Assembly (NCBI RefSeq): GCF_000687535.1
Contig: NZ_JHWC01000002.1
Coordinates: 1 to 64,000, forward strand
DNA: 64,000 bases
Direction of reading: 5' to 3'
DNA from: Helicobacter rodentium ATCC 700285
GTDB lineage: Bacteria; Campylobacterota; Campylobacteria; Campylobacterales; Helicobacteraceae
The position numbers and the translations under genes were made by a program. Shown here piece by piece: positions 28,913 to 38,032 of this stretch (the stretch's first letter is position 1; every line of letters starts with the position of its first letter). The notes below the pieces were generated by a model, which saw only the letters and a program-made list of their open reading frames with translations, was not told where the DNA came from and did not search any database.

Positions 28913-29353
28913 ATGGAAATCAATAGAGAAGAATTTGAAGAATATGTTGTAAATATCGGACGTGTTACAAAAGTTGTTAAAGGTGGGCGTAGATTCCGCT
29001 TTAATGCTTTGGTTGTTGTTGGTAACAAAGCGGGATTAGTTGGCTTTGGTTTGGGTAAAGCAAAGGAAGTTCCTGATGCGATTAAAAAAGCCATTGACGA
29101 TGCATTTAAAAATATCATCAAGGTAAATATTAAAGGAACAACGATCGCGCACGATGTGCAAGAAAAATACAACTCAAGTGTTGTTTTGCTAAAGCCAGCA
29201 AGCGAGGGAACAGGTGTTATCGCAGGCGGTTCAGTTCGTCCGGTTTTGGAGAAGGCGGGGATTAAGGATATCTTGACAAAATCATTAGGTTCTAATAATC
29301 CTTATAATGTTGTGCGTGCTACCATTGAAGCACTTTCTAAGGTAAAAGCATAA
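28913..29353 (+). CDS. rpsE: 30S ribosomal protein S5
   Basis: 146 aa. The double-stranded-RNA-binding-like domain has [21 protein letters not shown] and [17 protein letters not shown]; the C-terminal half has [16 protein letters not shown]. Shorter N-terminus than the E. coli protein, as usual in this group. Confidence 0.98.
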   Translation: MEINREEFEEYVVNIGRVTKVVKGGRRFRFNALVVVGNKAGLVGFGLGKAKEVPDAIKKAIDDAFKNIIKVNIKGTTIAHDVQEKYNSSVVLLKPASEGTGVIAGGSVRPVLEKAGIKDILTKSLGSNNPYNVVRATIEALSKVKA

Positions 29354-29363
29354 GGAGAAATCT

Positions 29364-29765
29364 ATGGCATTAGAGAATTTAGCACCTGCGAAGGGTAGTG
29401 TAAAAAAAATTAAAAGAGTAGGGCGCGGACAAGGTAGCGGTATGGGTAAAACCTCTACAAGAGGTGGTAAAGGTCAGACTGCAAGAACAGGCTCTAAACA
29501 AAAAAGAGGTTTTGAGGGTGGGCAACAACCCTTGCAAAGACGTCTTCCAAAAGTTGGTTTTACAAGTCGTGTGGTAAAACCTTATGTGATTAATGTGGAA
29601 TCCATTAAAGCGATTGCAAATTTAAGTGAAATTACTTTTGAAACCATCAAATCGGTTCATAAAATTTCAAGTTATGTAAGCAGAATCAAACTAATCGGTG
29701 CTGGAGCTAAGAATCTCGCATCAAAAATCAAAGATGAAAGAATCACGACAAGCGGAAATAAATAA
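29364..29765 (+). CDS. rplO: 50S ribosomal protein L15
   Basis: 133 aa. Gly/Arg-rich N-terminal extension ([20 protein letters not shown]) that threads into 23S rRNA. Shares a base with secY. The C-terminal signature is present in the form [14 protein letters not shown]. Confidence 0.96.
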   Translation: MALENLAPAKGSVKKIKRVGRGQGSGMGKTSTRGGKGQTARTGSKQKRGFEGGQQPLQRRLPKVGFTSRVVKPYVINVESIKAIANLSEITFETIKSVHKISSYVSRIKLIGAGAKNLASKIKDERITTSGNK

Positions 29766-31024
29766 TGAGTAAGACTATCGTCAATAAGATTCTTATTACT
29801 TTAGGCTTTCTTTTAGCCTATCGCGTATTAGCTTATGTGCCTGTTCCCGGTGTAGATACTTCCGTTATTAAGGCTTTTTTTGATAACAACGCTTCCAATG
29901 CTTTAGGATTATTTAATATGTTTAGTGGTAATGCTGTGGAACGTTTAAGTATCATCTCACTTGGGATTATGCCTTATATTACAGCTTCTATCATTATGGA
30001 GCTTTTAGCTTCTACCTTTCCCAATCTTGGCAAAATGAAAAAAGAACGTGATGGTATGCAAAAGTATATGCAAATCATTCGTTACACAACGGTTGTTATT
30101 ACATTGATTCAAGCAGTGGGCGTATCCATTGGCTTAAAAAGTCTTGGGACAGGAGCAAATGGTGCAATTATGATTGATATGAATATCTTTATTGCTATTT
30201 CAGCCTTTTCAATGCTATGTGGAACAATGTTGTTAATGTGGATTGGAGAGCAAATCACGCAAAGAGGTATCGGCAATGGAATTAGCTTGATTATTTTTGG
30301 GGGAATTGTGTCTGGGATTCCAAGTGCAATTGCGGGGACATTTAATCTTGTGAATACAAATCAAATTAGCTGGTTGGTGTTATTGTTTATTGCTGTCATT
30401 ATTATTGCAACAGTTGCTAGTATTATTTTTATAGAGTTGGGAGAGCGTAGAATCCCTATTTCTTATTCTCGCAAAGTAGTAATGCAGAATCAAGATAAAA
30501 GAATCATGAATTACATTCCAATCAAGATGAATCTAAGTGGCGTGATTCCACCCATTTTTGCATCGGCACTTTTAATGTTTCCAAGTACAATCTTGCAAAG
30601 CTCATCAAATAGTGTTGTAATGCAAATTGCAGATTTTTTGAATCCTAATGGTTATTTTTATAATGTGCTAATGTTTTTGTTGGTTGTATTTTTTGCCTAT
30701 TTTTATGCCTCTATTGTATTTAATGCAAAAGATATTTCAGAAAATCTTAAACGACAAGGTGGTTTTATACCCGGAATTCGTCCCGGTGAGGGCACCGCAA
30801 ATTTTTTAACAGAAGTTGCTAATAAATTAACTTTTTGGGGTTCTTTATATCTAGCAATCATTGCAACTTTGCCTTGGGTTTTGGTGAAAGCTTCCGGTGT
30901 GCCTTTTTATTTTGGAGGAACTGCGGTTTTGATTGTTGTGCAGGTGGCAGTGGATACAATGCGCAAAATTGAAGCACAAATTTATATGAATAAATATAAA
31001 ACATTAAGTGCGGTAGGATTGTAA
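29765..31024 (+). CDS. secY: Protein translocase subunit SecY
   Basis: Channel subunit of the SecYEG translocon in the inner membrane. 419 aa with ten hydrophobic segments; conserved GIMPYITASIIMELL, GIGNGISLIIFGGI, RRIPISYSRK and PGIRPGEGT. Joined to rplO and map by shared bases, so translation of the three is probably coupled. Confidence 0.98.
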   Translation: MSKTIVNKILITLGFLLAYRVLAYVPVPGVDTSVIKAFFDNNASNALGLFNMFSGNAVERLSIISLGIMPYITASIIMELLASTFPNLGKMKKERDGMQKYMQIIRYTTVVITLIQAVGVSIGLKSLGTGANGAIMIDMNIFIAISAFSMLCGTMLLMWIGEQITQRGIGNGISLIIFGGIVSGIPSAIAGTFNLVNTNQISWLVLLFIAVIIIATVASIIFIELGERRIPISYSRKVVMQNQDKRIMNYIPIKMNLSGVIPPIFASALLMFPSTILQSSSNSVVMQIADFLNPNGYFYNVLMFLLVVFFAYFYASIVFNAKDISENLKRQGGFIPGIRPGEGTANFLTEVANKLTFWGSLYLAIIATLPWVLVKASGVPFYFGGTAVLIVVQVAVDTMRKIEAQIYMNKYKTLSAVGL

Positions 31025-31782
31025 TGTCAATAGCGATTAGAAAACCTGCTGAAATAGATTCTCTAAGGGCTGCAAGTAGAATCGTGGGTAAAACATTGAA
31101 CCATTTAAAAAGCCAAATTAAACCCGGTATTACCCTTAAAGAGTTGGATACAATGGGTGAGGATATGATTCGCTCTTGTGGTGCAACTCCTTCCTTTAAG
31201 GGTCTGTATGGTTTTAATGGTTCGGTTTGCACATCAGTCAATGAAGTTATTATTCACGGAATCCCAAATGAGTATAAATTGCAAGTTGGCGATATTGTTG
31301 GACTTGATATTGGAACGCAATTAAATGGTTGGTATGGTGATGCAGCAATTACTTGCGGAGTTGGCGAGATTTCACAAGCAGACCAACGTTTGATTGCGTG
31401 TTCTAAGGACGCTTTGTATTTTGCAATTAGCCAAATTAAAGTGGGAATGCATTTTAAAGAATTGAGTGCTTTAATAGAGCAATTCATTTTAGATTATGGT
31501 TATGTCCCTTTGCGTGGTTTTTGTGGGCATGGAATCGGTAGAAAGCCGCACGAAGAACCAGAGATTCCAAACTATTTGGAGGGGAAAAAAGCCAAGCAAG
31601 GCGACAAAATCAAAGAAGGAATGGTTTTTTGTATTGAGCCAATGATTTGTCAAAAAGATGGTGAGCCAAGAACCTTGGAGGATGATTGGAGTGTGGTTTC
31701 AGTTGATGGGTTAAAAGGAAGCCATTATGAGCACACGGTTGCAATCATTAATGGAAAAGCAGAGATTTTGTCTTTAGAATAA
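31024..31782 (+). CDS. map: Methionine aminopeptidase, type I
   Basis: Removes the initiator Met from new proteins. 252 aa, pita-bread fold. Metal ligands are visible in DIGTQLNGWYGDAAIT (two Asp), GHGIGRKPHEEP (His), FCIEPMIC (Glu) and the C-terminal SHYEHTVAI (Glu). secY-map-infA order is common in bacteria. Confidence 0.97.
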   Translation: MSIAIRKPAEIDSLRAASRIVGKTLNHLKSQIKPGITLKELDTMGEDMIRSCGATPSFKGLYGFNGSVCTSVNEVIIHGIPNEYKLQVGDIVGLDIGTQLNGWYGDAAITCGVGEISQADQRLIACSKDALYFAISQIKVGMHFKELSALIEQFILDYGYVPLRGFCGHGIGRKPHEEPEIPNYLEGKKAKQGDKIKEGMVFCIEPMICQKDGEPRTLEDDWSVVSVDGLKGSHYEHTVAIINGKAEILSLE

Positions 31783-31802
31783 GCAAAGGAAAGGGAATAT
31801 AA

Positions 31803-32021
31803 ATGGCAAAAGATGATGTGATTGAAGTAGATGGGATTGTAAAAGAGGCTTTACCAAATGCAACTTTTCGTGTAGAGCTTGAAAATGGGCATATTATTTT
31901 ATGTCATATTGCAGGGCGTATGCGAATGCACTATATTAAAATTCTACAAGGCGATAAAGTAAAATTAGAATTAACGCCTTATAGTTTAGATAAGGGAAGA
32001 ATTACTTTTAGGTATAAGTAG
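31803..32021 (+). CDS. infA: Translation initiation factor IF-1
   Basis: 72 aa S1/OB-fold protein: [20 protein letters not shown] opening, [14 protein letters not shown] and the end [10 protein letters not shown]. Preceded by AAAGGGAA. Followed by a 228-nt gap with its own promoter. Confidence 0.98.
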   Translation: MAKDDVIEVDGIVKEALPNATFRVELENGHIILCHIAGRMRMHYIKILQGDKVKLELTPYSLDKGRITFRYK

Positions 32022-32040
32022 ATTTTAATAAGATTTTAAA

Positions 32041-32046
32041 TATAAT
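32041..32046 (+). promoter_or_regulatory. -10 element ahead of the rpmJ-rpsM operon
   Basis: A perfect TATAAT 20 nt after infA and about 200 nt before rpmJ, with AT-rich DNA upstream. It suggests that the distal genes rpmJ-rpsM-rpsK-rpsD-rpoA-rplQ have their own promoter. Confidence 0.55.
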
Positions 32047-32058
32047 CCGCACTTTATT

Positions 32059-32121
32059 GCAAAAATATTTTTGCAGTTATAGTCGTTTGGGTGAATTTGG
32101 ATAAGCCTTTGAGGACTATAA
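32059..32121 (+). promoter_or_regulatory. Structured leader of the rpmJ-rpsM operon
   Basis: Two inverted repeats follow the -10 box in the leader RNA: GCAAAAATATTTTTGC, a perfect 16-base palindrome at 32059-32074, and TTATAGTC (32077-32084) pairing perfectly with GACTATAA (32114-32121) around a 29-nt loop. In many bacteria the alpha operon is controlled by S4 binding to a leader fold; an equivalent role here is inference. The rest of the gap to 32249 shows nothing further. Confidence 0.45.
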
Positions 32122-32249
32122 ACTCAATGCCTATTTACTAGGAAGTGATAAAGCAATTTAGAACATTCCAAAGTGATAATTTTAGATTATTTTCTAAATT
32201 TATGCAAAGTATTTACAAGATATTTGTCTTGAAAAGTTAGGAGTGAGTT

Positions 32250-32364
32250 ATGAAAGTTAGACCTTCTGTCAAAAAAATGTGCGACAAATGTAAGGTTATC
32301 AAAAGAAAAGGCGTGATTCGCGTAATTTGCGAGAATCCAAAACATAAACAAAGACAAGGATAAA
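32250..32364 (+). CDS. rpmJ: 50S ribosomal protein L36 with apparent one-base frameshift
   Basis: Starts [20 protein letters not shown] with AGGAG 6 nt upstream. The sequence follows L36 of related bacteria through ENPK, but the run of A at 32339-32343 has one more A than the protein needs. As written translation ends after 32 residues (TAA at 32346-32348). The expected tail HKQRQG is present in the next frame (32344-32364). The zinc site C11, C14, C27, H32 loses its His. A sequencing or assembly error is the simplest explanation; a true mutation is possible because L36 is dispensable in some bacteria. Confidence 0.85.
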
Positions 32365-32374
32365 AGGAAAAATA

Positions 32375-32743
32375 ATGGCGAGAATTGCTGGTGTTGATTT
32401 ACCCAAGAAAAAGAGAATCGAATATGCTTTAACCTATATTTATGGTATTGGCTTAAAGACTTCAAGAGATATTTTAAATGCTGTAAATATTTCTTATGAC
32501 AAAAGGGTTCAAGACCTTGGTGAAGATGAAGTTTCTTCTATTGCAAAAGAAATTCAAGCTCATCATATCGTAGAGGGTGATTTGCGCAAAAAAGTTACAA
32601 TGGACATTAAGGCTCTTATGGATTTAGGTAATTATCGCGGTCTTAGACATCGTAAGGGATTGCCTGTTCGTGGTCAAACAACAAAAAACAATGCAAGAAC
32701 ACGAAAAGGTAAGAGAAAAACCGTTGGTAGTGCATCAAAATAG
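32375..32743 (+). CDS. rpsM: 30S ribosomal protein S13
   Basis: 122 aa. [20 protein letters not shown] opens it, the helix-hairpin region follows, and the basic C-terminus has [20 protein letters not shown]. Contacts S19 and P-site tRNA. Confidence 0.98.
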   Translation: MARIAGVDLPKKKRIEYALTYIYGIGLKTSRDILNAVNISYDKRVQDLGEDEVSSIAKEIQAHHIVEGDLRKKVTMDIKALMDLGNYRGLRHRKGLPVRGQTTKNNARTRKGKRKTVGSASK

Positions 32744-32753
32744 GGAGTGAATA

Positions 32754-33146
32754 ATGGCTAAAAGAAATGTAAATAAAAAAAGAGTTGTCAAAAAGAATAT
32801 TGCGCGAGGGATTATTCATATCTCTGCCGCTTTTAACAATACAAGCGTAACTATCACAGATGAAATGGGCAATGTTATTTGCTGGAGTACAGCGGGTGCA
32901 TTGGGATTTAAAGGAAGTAAGAAATCAACTCCTTACGCAGCGCAACAAGCGGTTGAAGATGCGGTTTCTAAAGCAAAAGAACACGGAATCAAAGAGCTTG
33001 GAGTAAAGATTCAAGGTCCCGGAAGCGGACGCGAAACTGCAGTAAAAAGCTTAGGAAGTATTGAAGGCATTAAAGTGCTATGGTTTAAAGATGTTACACC
33101 ATTGCCACACAATGGTTGCCGTGCGCCAAAAAGAAGAAGAGTGTAA
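32754..33146 (+). CDS. rpsK: 30S ribosomal protein S11
   Basis: 130 aa. [35 protein letters not shown] and the signature ending [15 protein letters not shown]. Forms part of the mRNA exit channel. Confidence 0.98.
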   Translation: MAKRNVNKKRVVKKNIARGIIHISAAFNNTSVTITDEMGNVICWSTAGALGFKGSKKSTPYAAQQAVEDAVSKAKEHGIKELGVKIQGPGSGRETAVKSLGSIEGIKVLWFKDVTPLPHNGCRAPKRRRV

Positions 33147-33155
33147 GGAGAGAGA

Positions 33156-33782
33156 ATGGCTAGATATAGAGGTCCTGTTGAGAAGATTGAAAGAAGATTT
33201 GGTGTTAGCCTTGCATTAAAAGGTGAGCGCAGATTAGCAGGGAAAAGCGCGTTAGATAAGCGTCCTTATGGTCCGGGACAACACGGACAAAGAAGAGGAA
33301 AAATTTCAGAATATGGGATTCAACTTCGTGAGAAACAAAAGGCAAGAATGATGTATGGAATTTCTGAAAAGCAGTTCCGTTCCATTTTTGTTGAAGCAAA
33401 TCGTTTAGAGGGAAATACAGGGGAAAATCTTGTAAAGCTCATTGAAAGAAGATTGGATAATGTCGTATATAGAATGGGATTTGCCACAACAAGAAGATTT
33501 GCTAGACAGCTTGTGGTTCATGGACATATTCTTGTAGATGGCAAAAAACTAAACATTCCTTCTGCGCTTGTTGGAGTAGGACAAAAAATAGAAATTTGCG
33601 AAAAAAGCAAAAAAAATCCACAAATTCAAAGAGCAATTGAATTAACAAAACAAACAGGAATTGTTCCGTGGGTAGATGTGGATCAAGAAAAAGTCTTTGG
33701 AATCTTTACGCGTCTTCCAGAGCGTGAAGAAGTGGTTATTCCAATTGAAGAAAGGCTCATTGTTGAGTTGTATTCTAAATAA
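33156..33782 (+). CDS. rpsD: 30S ribosomal protein S4
   Basis: 208 aa with the S4 RNA-binding domain: [19 protein letters not shown] and [20 protein letters not shown]. No zinc cysteines at the N-terminus. S4 starts 30S assembly and in other bacteria represses its own operon, so it could act on the leader at 32059-32121. Confidence 0.98.
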   Translation: MARYRGPVEKIERRFGVSLALKGERRLAGKSALDKRPYGPGQHGQRRGKISEYGIQLREKQKARMMYGISEKQFRSIFVEANRLEGNTGENLVKLIERRLDNVVYRMGFATTRRFARQLVVHGHILVDGKKLNIPSALVGVGQKIEICEKSKKNPQIQRAIELTKQTGIVPWVDVDQEKVFGIFTRLPEREEVVIPIEERLIVELYSK

Positions 33783-33802
33783 TTTGTAGGAGGGTGTTAA
33801 GT

Positions 33803-34792
33803 ATGAAAAGCATTAAAACTTCTCCTCATGTTCCAACGAGAATTGAAGTAAAAGAGGTTGGCACAAATAGAATTCAAATTGTTGCATATCCTTTTGAGTC
33901 AGGATATGCTATTACCTTAGCGCATCCTTTGCGTAGATTGTTGCTTGGAAGTTCTGTTGGCTTTGCTCCTATTGCTTTGAGAATTTCAGGTGTGGCGCAC
34001 GAGTTTGACTCTGTTCGTGGTATGGTGGAAGATGTATCACATTTTATCGTGAATCTTAAAACAATTCGTTTTAAAGGCAAAGATGAAGGTGAAAATATTA
34101 GTGTGGATTACAACTTCAAAGGTCCAAGAATCATTACGGGTGCAGATTTGGCAAATGATGTTGTAGATGTTGTTACTCCTAATATTCATCTAGCAACCAT
34201 TAATGAAGATGCAGTATTAAATTTTTCTGTTGTTATTTGCAGGGGAATTGGATATGTGCCAAGTGAGGAGATAAGAAATCAAGTTCCAGATGGCTTTATT
34301 CCATTAGATTCTTATTTTACACCTGTTACAAATGTAACTTATGCCACTGAAAATATGCTTGTAGAAGACGATCCAAACTATGAAAAAGTAATTTTTGATA
34401 TTCAGACAGATGGGCAAGTTGCACCTTTAACAGCTTTCAAAAACGCTTTGAGTGTTATGCATAAGCAAATGGCTATTTTTAATACAGAGTTAAATATTGA
34501 AGTGCCAGAAATTAATAATGGGAATGAGGATTCCCCAGAAATTAAAACTTTATTACAAACGATTGATAGTCTAAATTTTAGTGCACGTTGCTTTAATTGT
34601 TTGGATAGATTTGGCATTAAGTATTTGGGTGAGCTTGTACTTCTTAGCGAAGATCAAATTAAGAATATCAAAAATTTAGGCAAAAAATCTTTAGATGAAA
34701 TTACCGCAAAGTTAGAGGAATTGGGCTATCCTGTTGGTAAAGAGATTCCAGAAGATTTAATGAGCCTACTTAAGAAAAAATTTTCTAACTAA
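33803..34792 (+). CDS. rpoA: DNA-directed RNA polymerase subunit alpha
   Basis: 329 aa from the ATG at 33803, with AGGAGGG 9 nt upstream; a GTG at 33794 lies inside that site and is rejected. The N-terminal assembly domain has AITLAHPLRRLLLGSSVG; the C-terminal domain that reads UP elements and activators has FSARCFNCLDRFGIKYLGEL and NLGKKSLDEITAKL. Confidence 0.97.
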   Translation: MKSIKTSPHVPTRIEVKEVGTNRIQIVAYPFESGYAITLAHPLRRLLLGSSVGFAPIALRISGVAHEFDSVRGMVEDVSHFIVNLKTIRFKGKDEGENISVDYNFKGPRIITGADLANDVVDVVTPNIHLATINEDAVLNFSVVICRGIGYVPSEEIRNQVPDGFIPLDSYFTPVTNVTYATENMLVEDDPNYEKVIFDIQTDGQVAPLTAFKNALSVMHKQMAIFNTELNIEVPEINNGNEDSPEIKTLLQTIDSLNFSARCFNCLDRFGIKYLGELVLLSEDQIKNIKNLGKKSLDEITAKLEELGYPVGKEIPEDLMSLLKKKFSN

Positions 34793-34804
34793 AAGGATAA
34801 ATAA

Positions 34805-35155
34805 ATGAGACACGGACACGGATATAGAAAGCTAGGTAGAACTAGCTCTCATAGAAAGGCTTTGTTGAAAAATCTTTCTATTGCATTAATTGCGAGTGAA
34901 AAAATAGAAACTACACTGCCAAAGGCAAAAGAATTGCAAAGTTATTTTGAAAAATTAATCACAAAAGCAAGAAAAAATGATTCTATGGCACATCGTTTGG
35001 TTTTCTCTCATTTGCAACATAAAGATTCTGTGAAAAAATTGGTTAAAGAAATTGCGCCAAAATATGTTAATAAAAATGGTGGCTACACAAGAATCATTAA
35101 AACTAGGACACGAGTAGGTGATGCCGCTCCAATGGCAATCGTTGAATTAGTATAA
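34805..35155 (+). CDS. rplQ: 50S ribosomal protein L17
   Basis: 116 aa. [20 protein letters not shown] opening, [18 protein letters not shown], and the end [20 protein letters not shown]. Last gene of the alpha operon, followed by a hairpin terminator. Confidence 0.98.
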   Translation: MRHGHGYRKLGRTSSHRKALLKNLSIALIASEKIETTLPKAKELQSYFEKLITKARKNDSMAHRLVFSHLQHKDSVKKLVKEIAPKYVNKNGGYTRIIKTRTRVGDAAPMAIVELV

Positions 35156-35167
35156 TGCTTTGTATCT

Positions 35168-35216
35168 TTACGCTTTAGAATCTTTATTTGATTTTTAAAG
35201 CGTAATAAACTTTTTA
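35168..35216 (+). terminator. Terminator after the ribosomal protein cluster
   Basis: TTACGCTTTA (35168-35177) pairs perfectly with TAAAGCGTAA (35196-35205) around an 18-nt loop and is followed by a T-rich stretch. It lies just after rplQ. Confidence 0.65.
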
Positions 35217-35305
35217 ATCTATCCTTTTTATTTAAAACTCAAAATATTCTCTTGTTTTTTTAGAATTGCCGATATTGTAATATTGATTTTATACAAGGAG
35301 AAAAT

Positions 35306-35821
35306 ATGGCGGTGTTAATCGGTAATTCTTGGGTTTCACAAGAAGCTTACGACTATGTTAAAAGTCAAAATTCCAACAAAGTAGAGGCGGATACAAATTC
35401 TAACAAGACAGACACAAATACATTTCTAAGCGAACTTGTAGGGAAATATACAAATCTTCAATTTGGTGGCACAAAGGGGTTAAACAACATTAGCATTGAC
35501 CCAAATATCTTGCAAAAAATGGCGAATGATCCTAAGGCGCGTGAGGAATATGAGGCGTTGATTTATGATATGAATGAACTTGCAAAGAATCCTGTTAGAA
35601 AAAACTTATTGGGTGGCGAAATTGAAGCAAGTGGATTTGTGATTAACGCCGATGGTAGCACGAGTGGTTGGGCTGTTAGTCGCTCCAAGAGTGAATCTAG
35701 CGAGAAAAGTTACATAGAAAAAATGTTAGAGGAGCTTGAGAAAATTCGCAAAGAGAGAGAAAAAAGAGAGGGTAGGCAAGAGGATTTTTCTGTTAATTTC
35801 ACTTTGAATGTGAAAGCCTAA
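35306..35821 (+). CDS. Unknown protein, possibly DUF6033-like
   Basis: 171 aa, no signal peptide or membrane segment. The middle (DPNILQKMANDPKAREEYEAL) and the following VINADGSTSGWAVSRS resemble, from memory, the DUF6033 type of small bacterial proteins of unknown function; the match is not verified. The second half is a charged, probably coiled helix (EKMLEELEKIRKEREKREG). AAGGAG lies just before the ATG. A GCCGATATT box at 35268-35276 resembles the -10 of sigma28 promoters, without a matching -35. Confidence 0.75.
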   Translation: MAVLIGNSWVSQEAYDYVKSQNSNKVEADTNSNKTDTNTFLSELVGKYTNLQFGGTKGLNNISIDPNILQKMANDPKAREEYEALIYDMNELAKNPVRKNLLGGEIEASGFVINADGSTSGWAVSRSKSESSEKSYIEKMLEELEKIRKEREKREGRQEDFSVNFTLNVKA

Positions 35822-35850
35822 ACTTTTATTAAGAATAATGAACAACCTTT

Positions 35851-36497
35851 CTGTTATTGCAAGGCAACGCCGAAGCAATCCATAATCATAGAATTAATTA
35901 AAAGCCAACCACTGCGTCATTGCGAGAGAGTGAAACGAACGAAGCAATCTATAATCTTATCAATCAAAAAATATTCAATGGCGAGATAAAAAAATATAGA
36001 TTGCCACGAATGCTACGCATTCTCGCAATGACAAAGTGGAAGTTTTAAAGTAATTCAAAATTATAGATTGCAGCTCAAAGCGGGTGAGTTGCTTATGCAA
36101 TGCACACCACGATTCCGCTAACGCGCAGAATCTCGCAATGACGAATCCCACGCAGTCATTGCAAAGCAACGCTGAAGCAATCCATAATCATAGAATTAAT
36201 TAAAAGCCAACCACTGCGTCATTGCGAGAGAGTGAAACGAACGAAGCAATCTATAATCTTATCAATCAAAAAATATTCAATGGCGAGATAAAAAAATATA
36301 GATTGCCACGAATGCTATGCATTCTCGCAATGACAAAGTGGAGAGTGTGGATTGCCACGAAAATCAAAGATTTTCTCGCAATGGCGAAGTGGAAGCTTTA
36401 AAGTAATTCAAAATTATAGATTGCAGCTCAAAGCGGGTGAGTTGCTTATGCAATGCACACCACGATTCCGCTAACGCGCAGAATCTCGCAATGACGC
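35851..36497. repeat. Large intergenic repeat block with internal duplication
   Basis: Nearly 650 nt without a gene. It consists of two long copies of a composite repeat. Segment 1 (169 nt) is at 35872-36040 and 36174-36342, with one difference noted. Segment 2 (104 nt) is at 36040-36143 and 36393-36496, also nearly identical. Copy two carries an extra 51 nt between the segments, itself a hairpin unit (arms around GAAAATC/GATTTTC, 36359-36375). Units have the arms ATTGCCACGA and TCTCGCAATGAC, with self-complementary cores such as GAATGC/GCATTC (36008-36022). Confidence 0.9.
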
Positions 36498-36499
36498 CA

Positions 36500-37045
36500 T
36501 TATGCCTTTGGGCGGAATGCCTTGATAATCTCCGCGTTTGTTTCTAGGTAACTTGCACCGATTAAATCAAGGCAATAAGGAATCGCAGGAAAAACAGCGT
36601 CTAGGCATTCGCGGATAGATTTTGGTTTGCCGGGCAGATTGACAATGAGGCTTTTGTTGCGGATTCCGGCACTTTGGCGCGAAAGAATAGCAGTTGGGAC
36701 ATATTTCAAACTCACTTGGCGCATAAGCTCACCAAATCCCGGAAGCATTTTTTGACAAACCGCTTCTGTGGCTTCAGGCGTTACATCGCGCGGGGCTGGT
36801 CCTGTCCCGCCTGTTGTTACAATCAAATCGCATTGTTCCTTATCGGCTAATTCTATTAAGTTTTGCTGAATTTTCTTAAAATCGTCCTCAATCACGCGAT
36901 AAACACATTCAAAAGGTGTGATTAAGTATTGCGTGAGGGTTTCTTGGATTGCCTTGCCTGAAAGATCTTCATAGATTCCCGCACTTGCCCTATCTGAAAG
37001 GGTTAAAATACCGATTTTTGCCTTTTTTTTGCTTGTTTCTACCAT
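36500..37045 (-). CDS. mogA: Molybdopterin adenylyltransferase MogA
   Basis: Adenylates molybdopterin before molybdenum insertion. 181 aa, MoCF-binding fold: IGILTLSDRASAGIYEDLSG near the N-terminus and the active-site segment TTGGTGPAPRDVTPEA, then NLPGKPKSIRECLD. Starts directly after the mobB stop. Last gene of a moaD-moaE-mobB-mogA run; its stop abuts the repeat block. Confidence 0.95.
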   Translation of the reverse strand: MVETSKKKAKIGILTLSDRASAGIYEDLSGKAIQETLTQYLITPFECVYRVIEDDFKKIQQNLIELADKEQCDLIVTTGGTGPAPRDVTPEATEAVCQKMLPGFGELMRQVSLKYVPTAILSRQSAGIRNKSLIVNLPGKPKSIRECLDAVFPAIPYCLDLIGASYLETNAEIIKAFRPKA

Positions 37046-37534
37046 TTAAGATTCCTTTATATTTGTATCAATCCATTCTAAAATTTCTAAGATATTGTTG
37101 AGGTTTAAAAGGGGTAGGGCGTGAGATTCTAGGCTGCTTTTGGGAATACTAGAGTCTGTGGCAATCGCTTGAATATAGGGCAAGAATCGCGTATCAAAGG
37201 AATCCCTTGCGACACAGATTCTAGGAAGTGGCAAGGTTTTTAAGCCCTCCACAAAAAGATAATCATAATCTGCAAATTGCTCCACAAGCGATTCTATGCT
37301 TAAGGCTTGGTGGAATCGCAAAGTGGTTTGTGTTGCGCCCAAGATTGCAACATCAGCACCCGTTTGATAAAAACGCGCAGAATCCTTGCCCTCTGTGTCT
37401 AAAACTGCCTTATCCTTTGGGTCGTGTTTGAGGATTGCAATGCGTTTATTTTGCGCCTTTAGATGTAGGGATAACTTCTCAATAAGGGTTGTTTTGCCGC
37501 TATTGGAATTTCCTGTAAAGGCGATGGCTTTCAC
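37046..37534 (-). CDS. mobB: Molybdopterin-guanine dinucleotide biosynthesis protein MobB
   Basis: P-loop protein that aids GMP attachment to molybdopterin. 162 aa with Walker A GNSNSGKTTLIEKL near residue 8 and the conserved ILKHDPKDKAVLDTEGKDS and FVEGLK. Between moaE and mogA. No mobA in the window. Confidence 0.93.
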   Translation of the reverse strand: MKAIAFTGNSNSGKTTLIEKLSLHLKAQNKRIAILKHDPKDKAVLDTEGKDSARFYQTGADVAILGATQTTLRFHQALSIESLVEQFADYDYLFVEGLKTLPLPRICVARDSFDTRFLPYIQAIATDSSIPKSSLESHALPLLNLNNILEILEWIDTNIKES

Positions 37535-37567
37535 TTAAAATACCTTTTTGGATTCTATGTTTTTCAT

Positions 37568-38032
37568 TTAATGGTTATCACTTAGGATTCCGCTATGGGG
37601 TAGTCTATGACTGCGCTCTTTTGCATAGATTCTTTGCCCGTTTTTCAAATCATATTTCCAAATGGGAGCGCGATGCTTGAAATCTTCAATAAATTCCTCA
37701 AAAATATCCAAAGTTGCGCGTCTTTGTGAGCTAAAGATTCCTGCCATATACGAGCTTTGGTGGTTTAAAACATCGCCTCTGCTGTGCGCCATTTTAAGCA
37801 CAACTTCGCTTTCAAGGGCTTTTTTTGCCCATTTTAAAAACCATTGCTCTAGTAGCGGAGGATAAATATCAAAACTCAAGCCCTCGCAACCATTCTCGGA
37901 GCGCACGATTCCGGTAAAGATTGCACTAGCCCCTAAATTCGCCTGTGCGCTTGAATCAATCCAATTTTGATAAATTACCGCAGTATGGAGCGCACCCTCA
38001 AAAATTTCTAATCCATCAATGTTTGTTTGCAT
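37568..38032 (-). CDS. moaE: Molybdopterin synthase large subunit MoaE
   Basis: Catalytic subunit that adds the two dithiolene sulfurs to precursor Z (cPMP), with MoaD as sulfur donor. 154 aa: GASAIFTGIVRSENGC, MAHSRGDV, and the active-site Lys in RAPIWKYDL followed by KNGQRIYAKERSHRLP. Starts on the base after the moaD stop. Confidence 0.95.
   Translation of the reverse strand: MQTNIDGLEIFEGALHTAVIYQNWIDSSAQANLGASAIFTGIVRSENGCEGLSFDIYPPLLEQWFLKWAKKALESEVVLKMAHSRGDVLNHQSSYMAGIFSSQRRATLDIFEEFIEDFKHRAPIWKYDLKNGQRIYAKERSHRLPHSGILSDNH

Noticed and set aside
35851-36497. CRISPR array
   Set aside because: Repeats are of unequal length, overlap, occur in both orientations and lack regular unique spacers; no cas gene is in the window.
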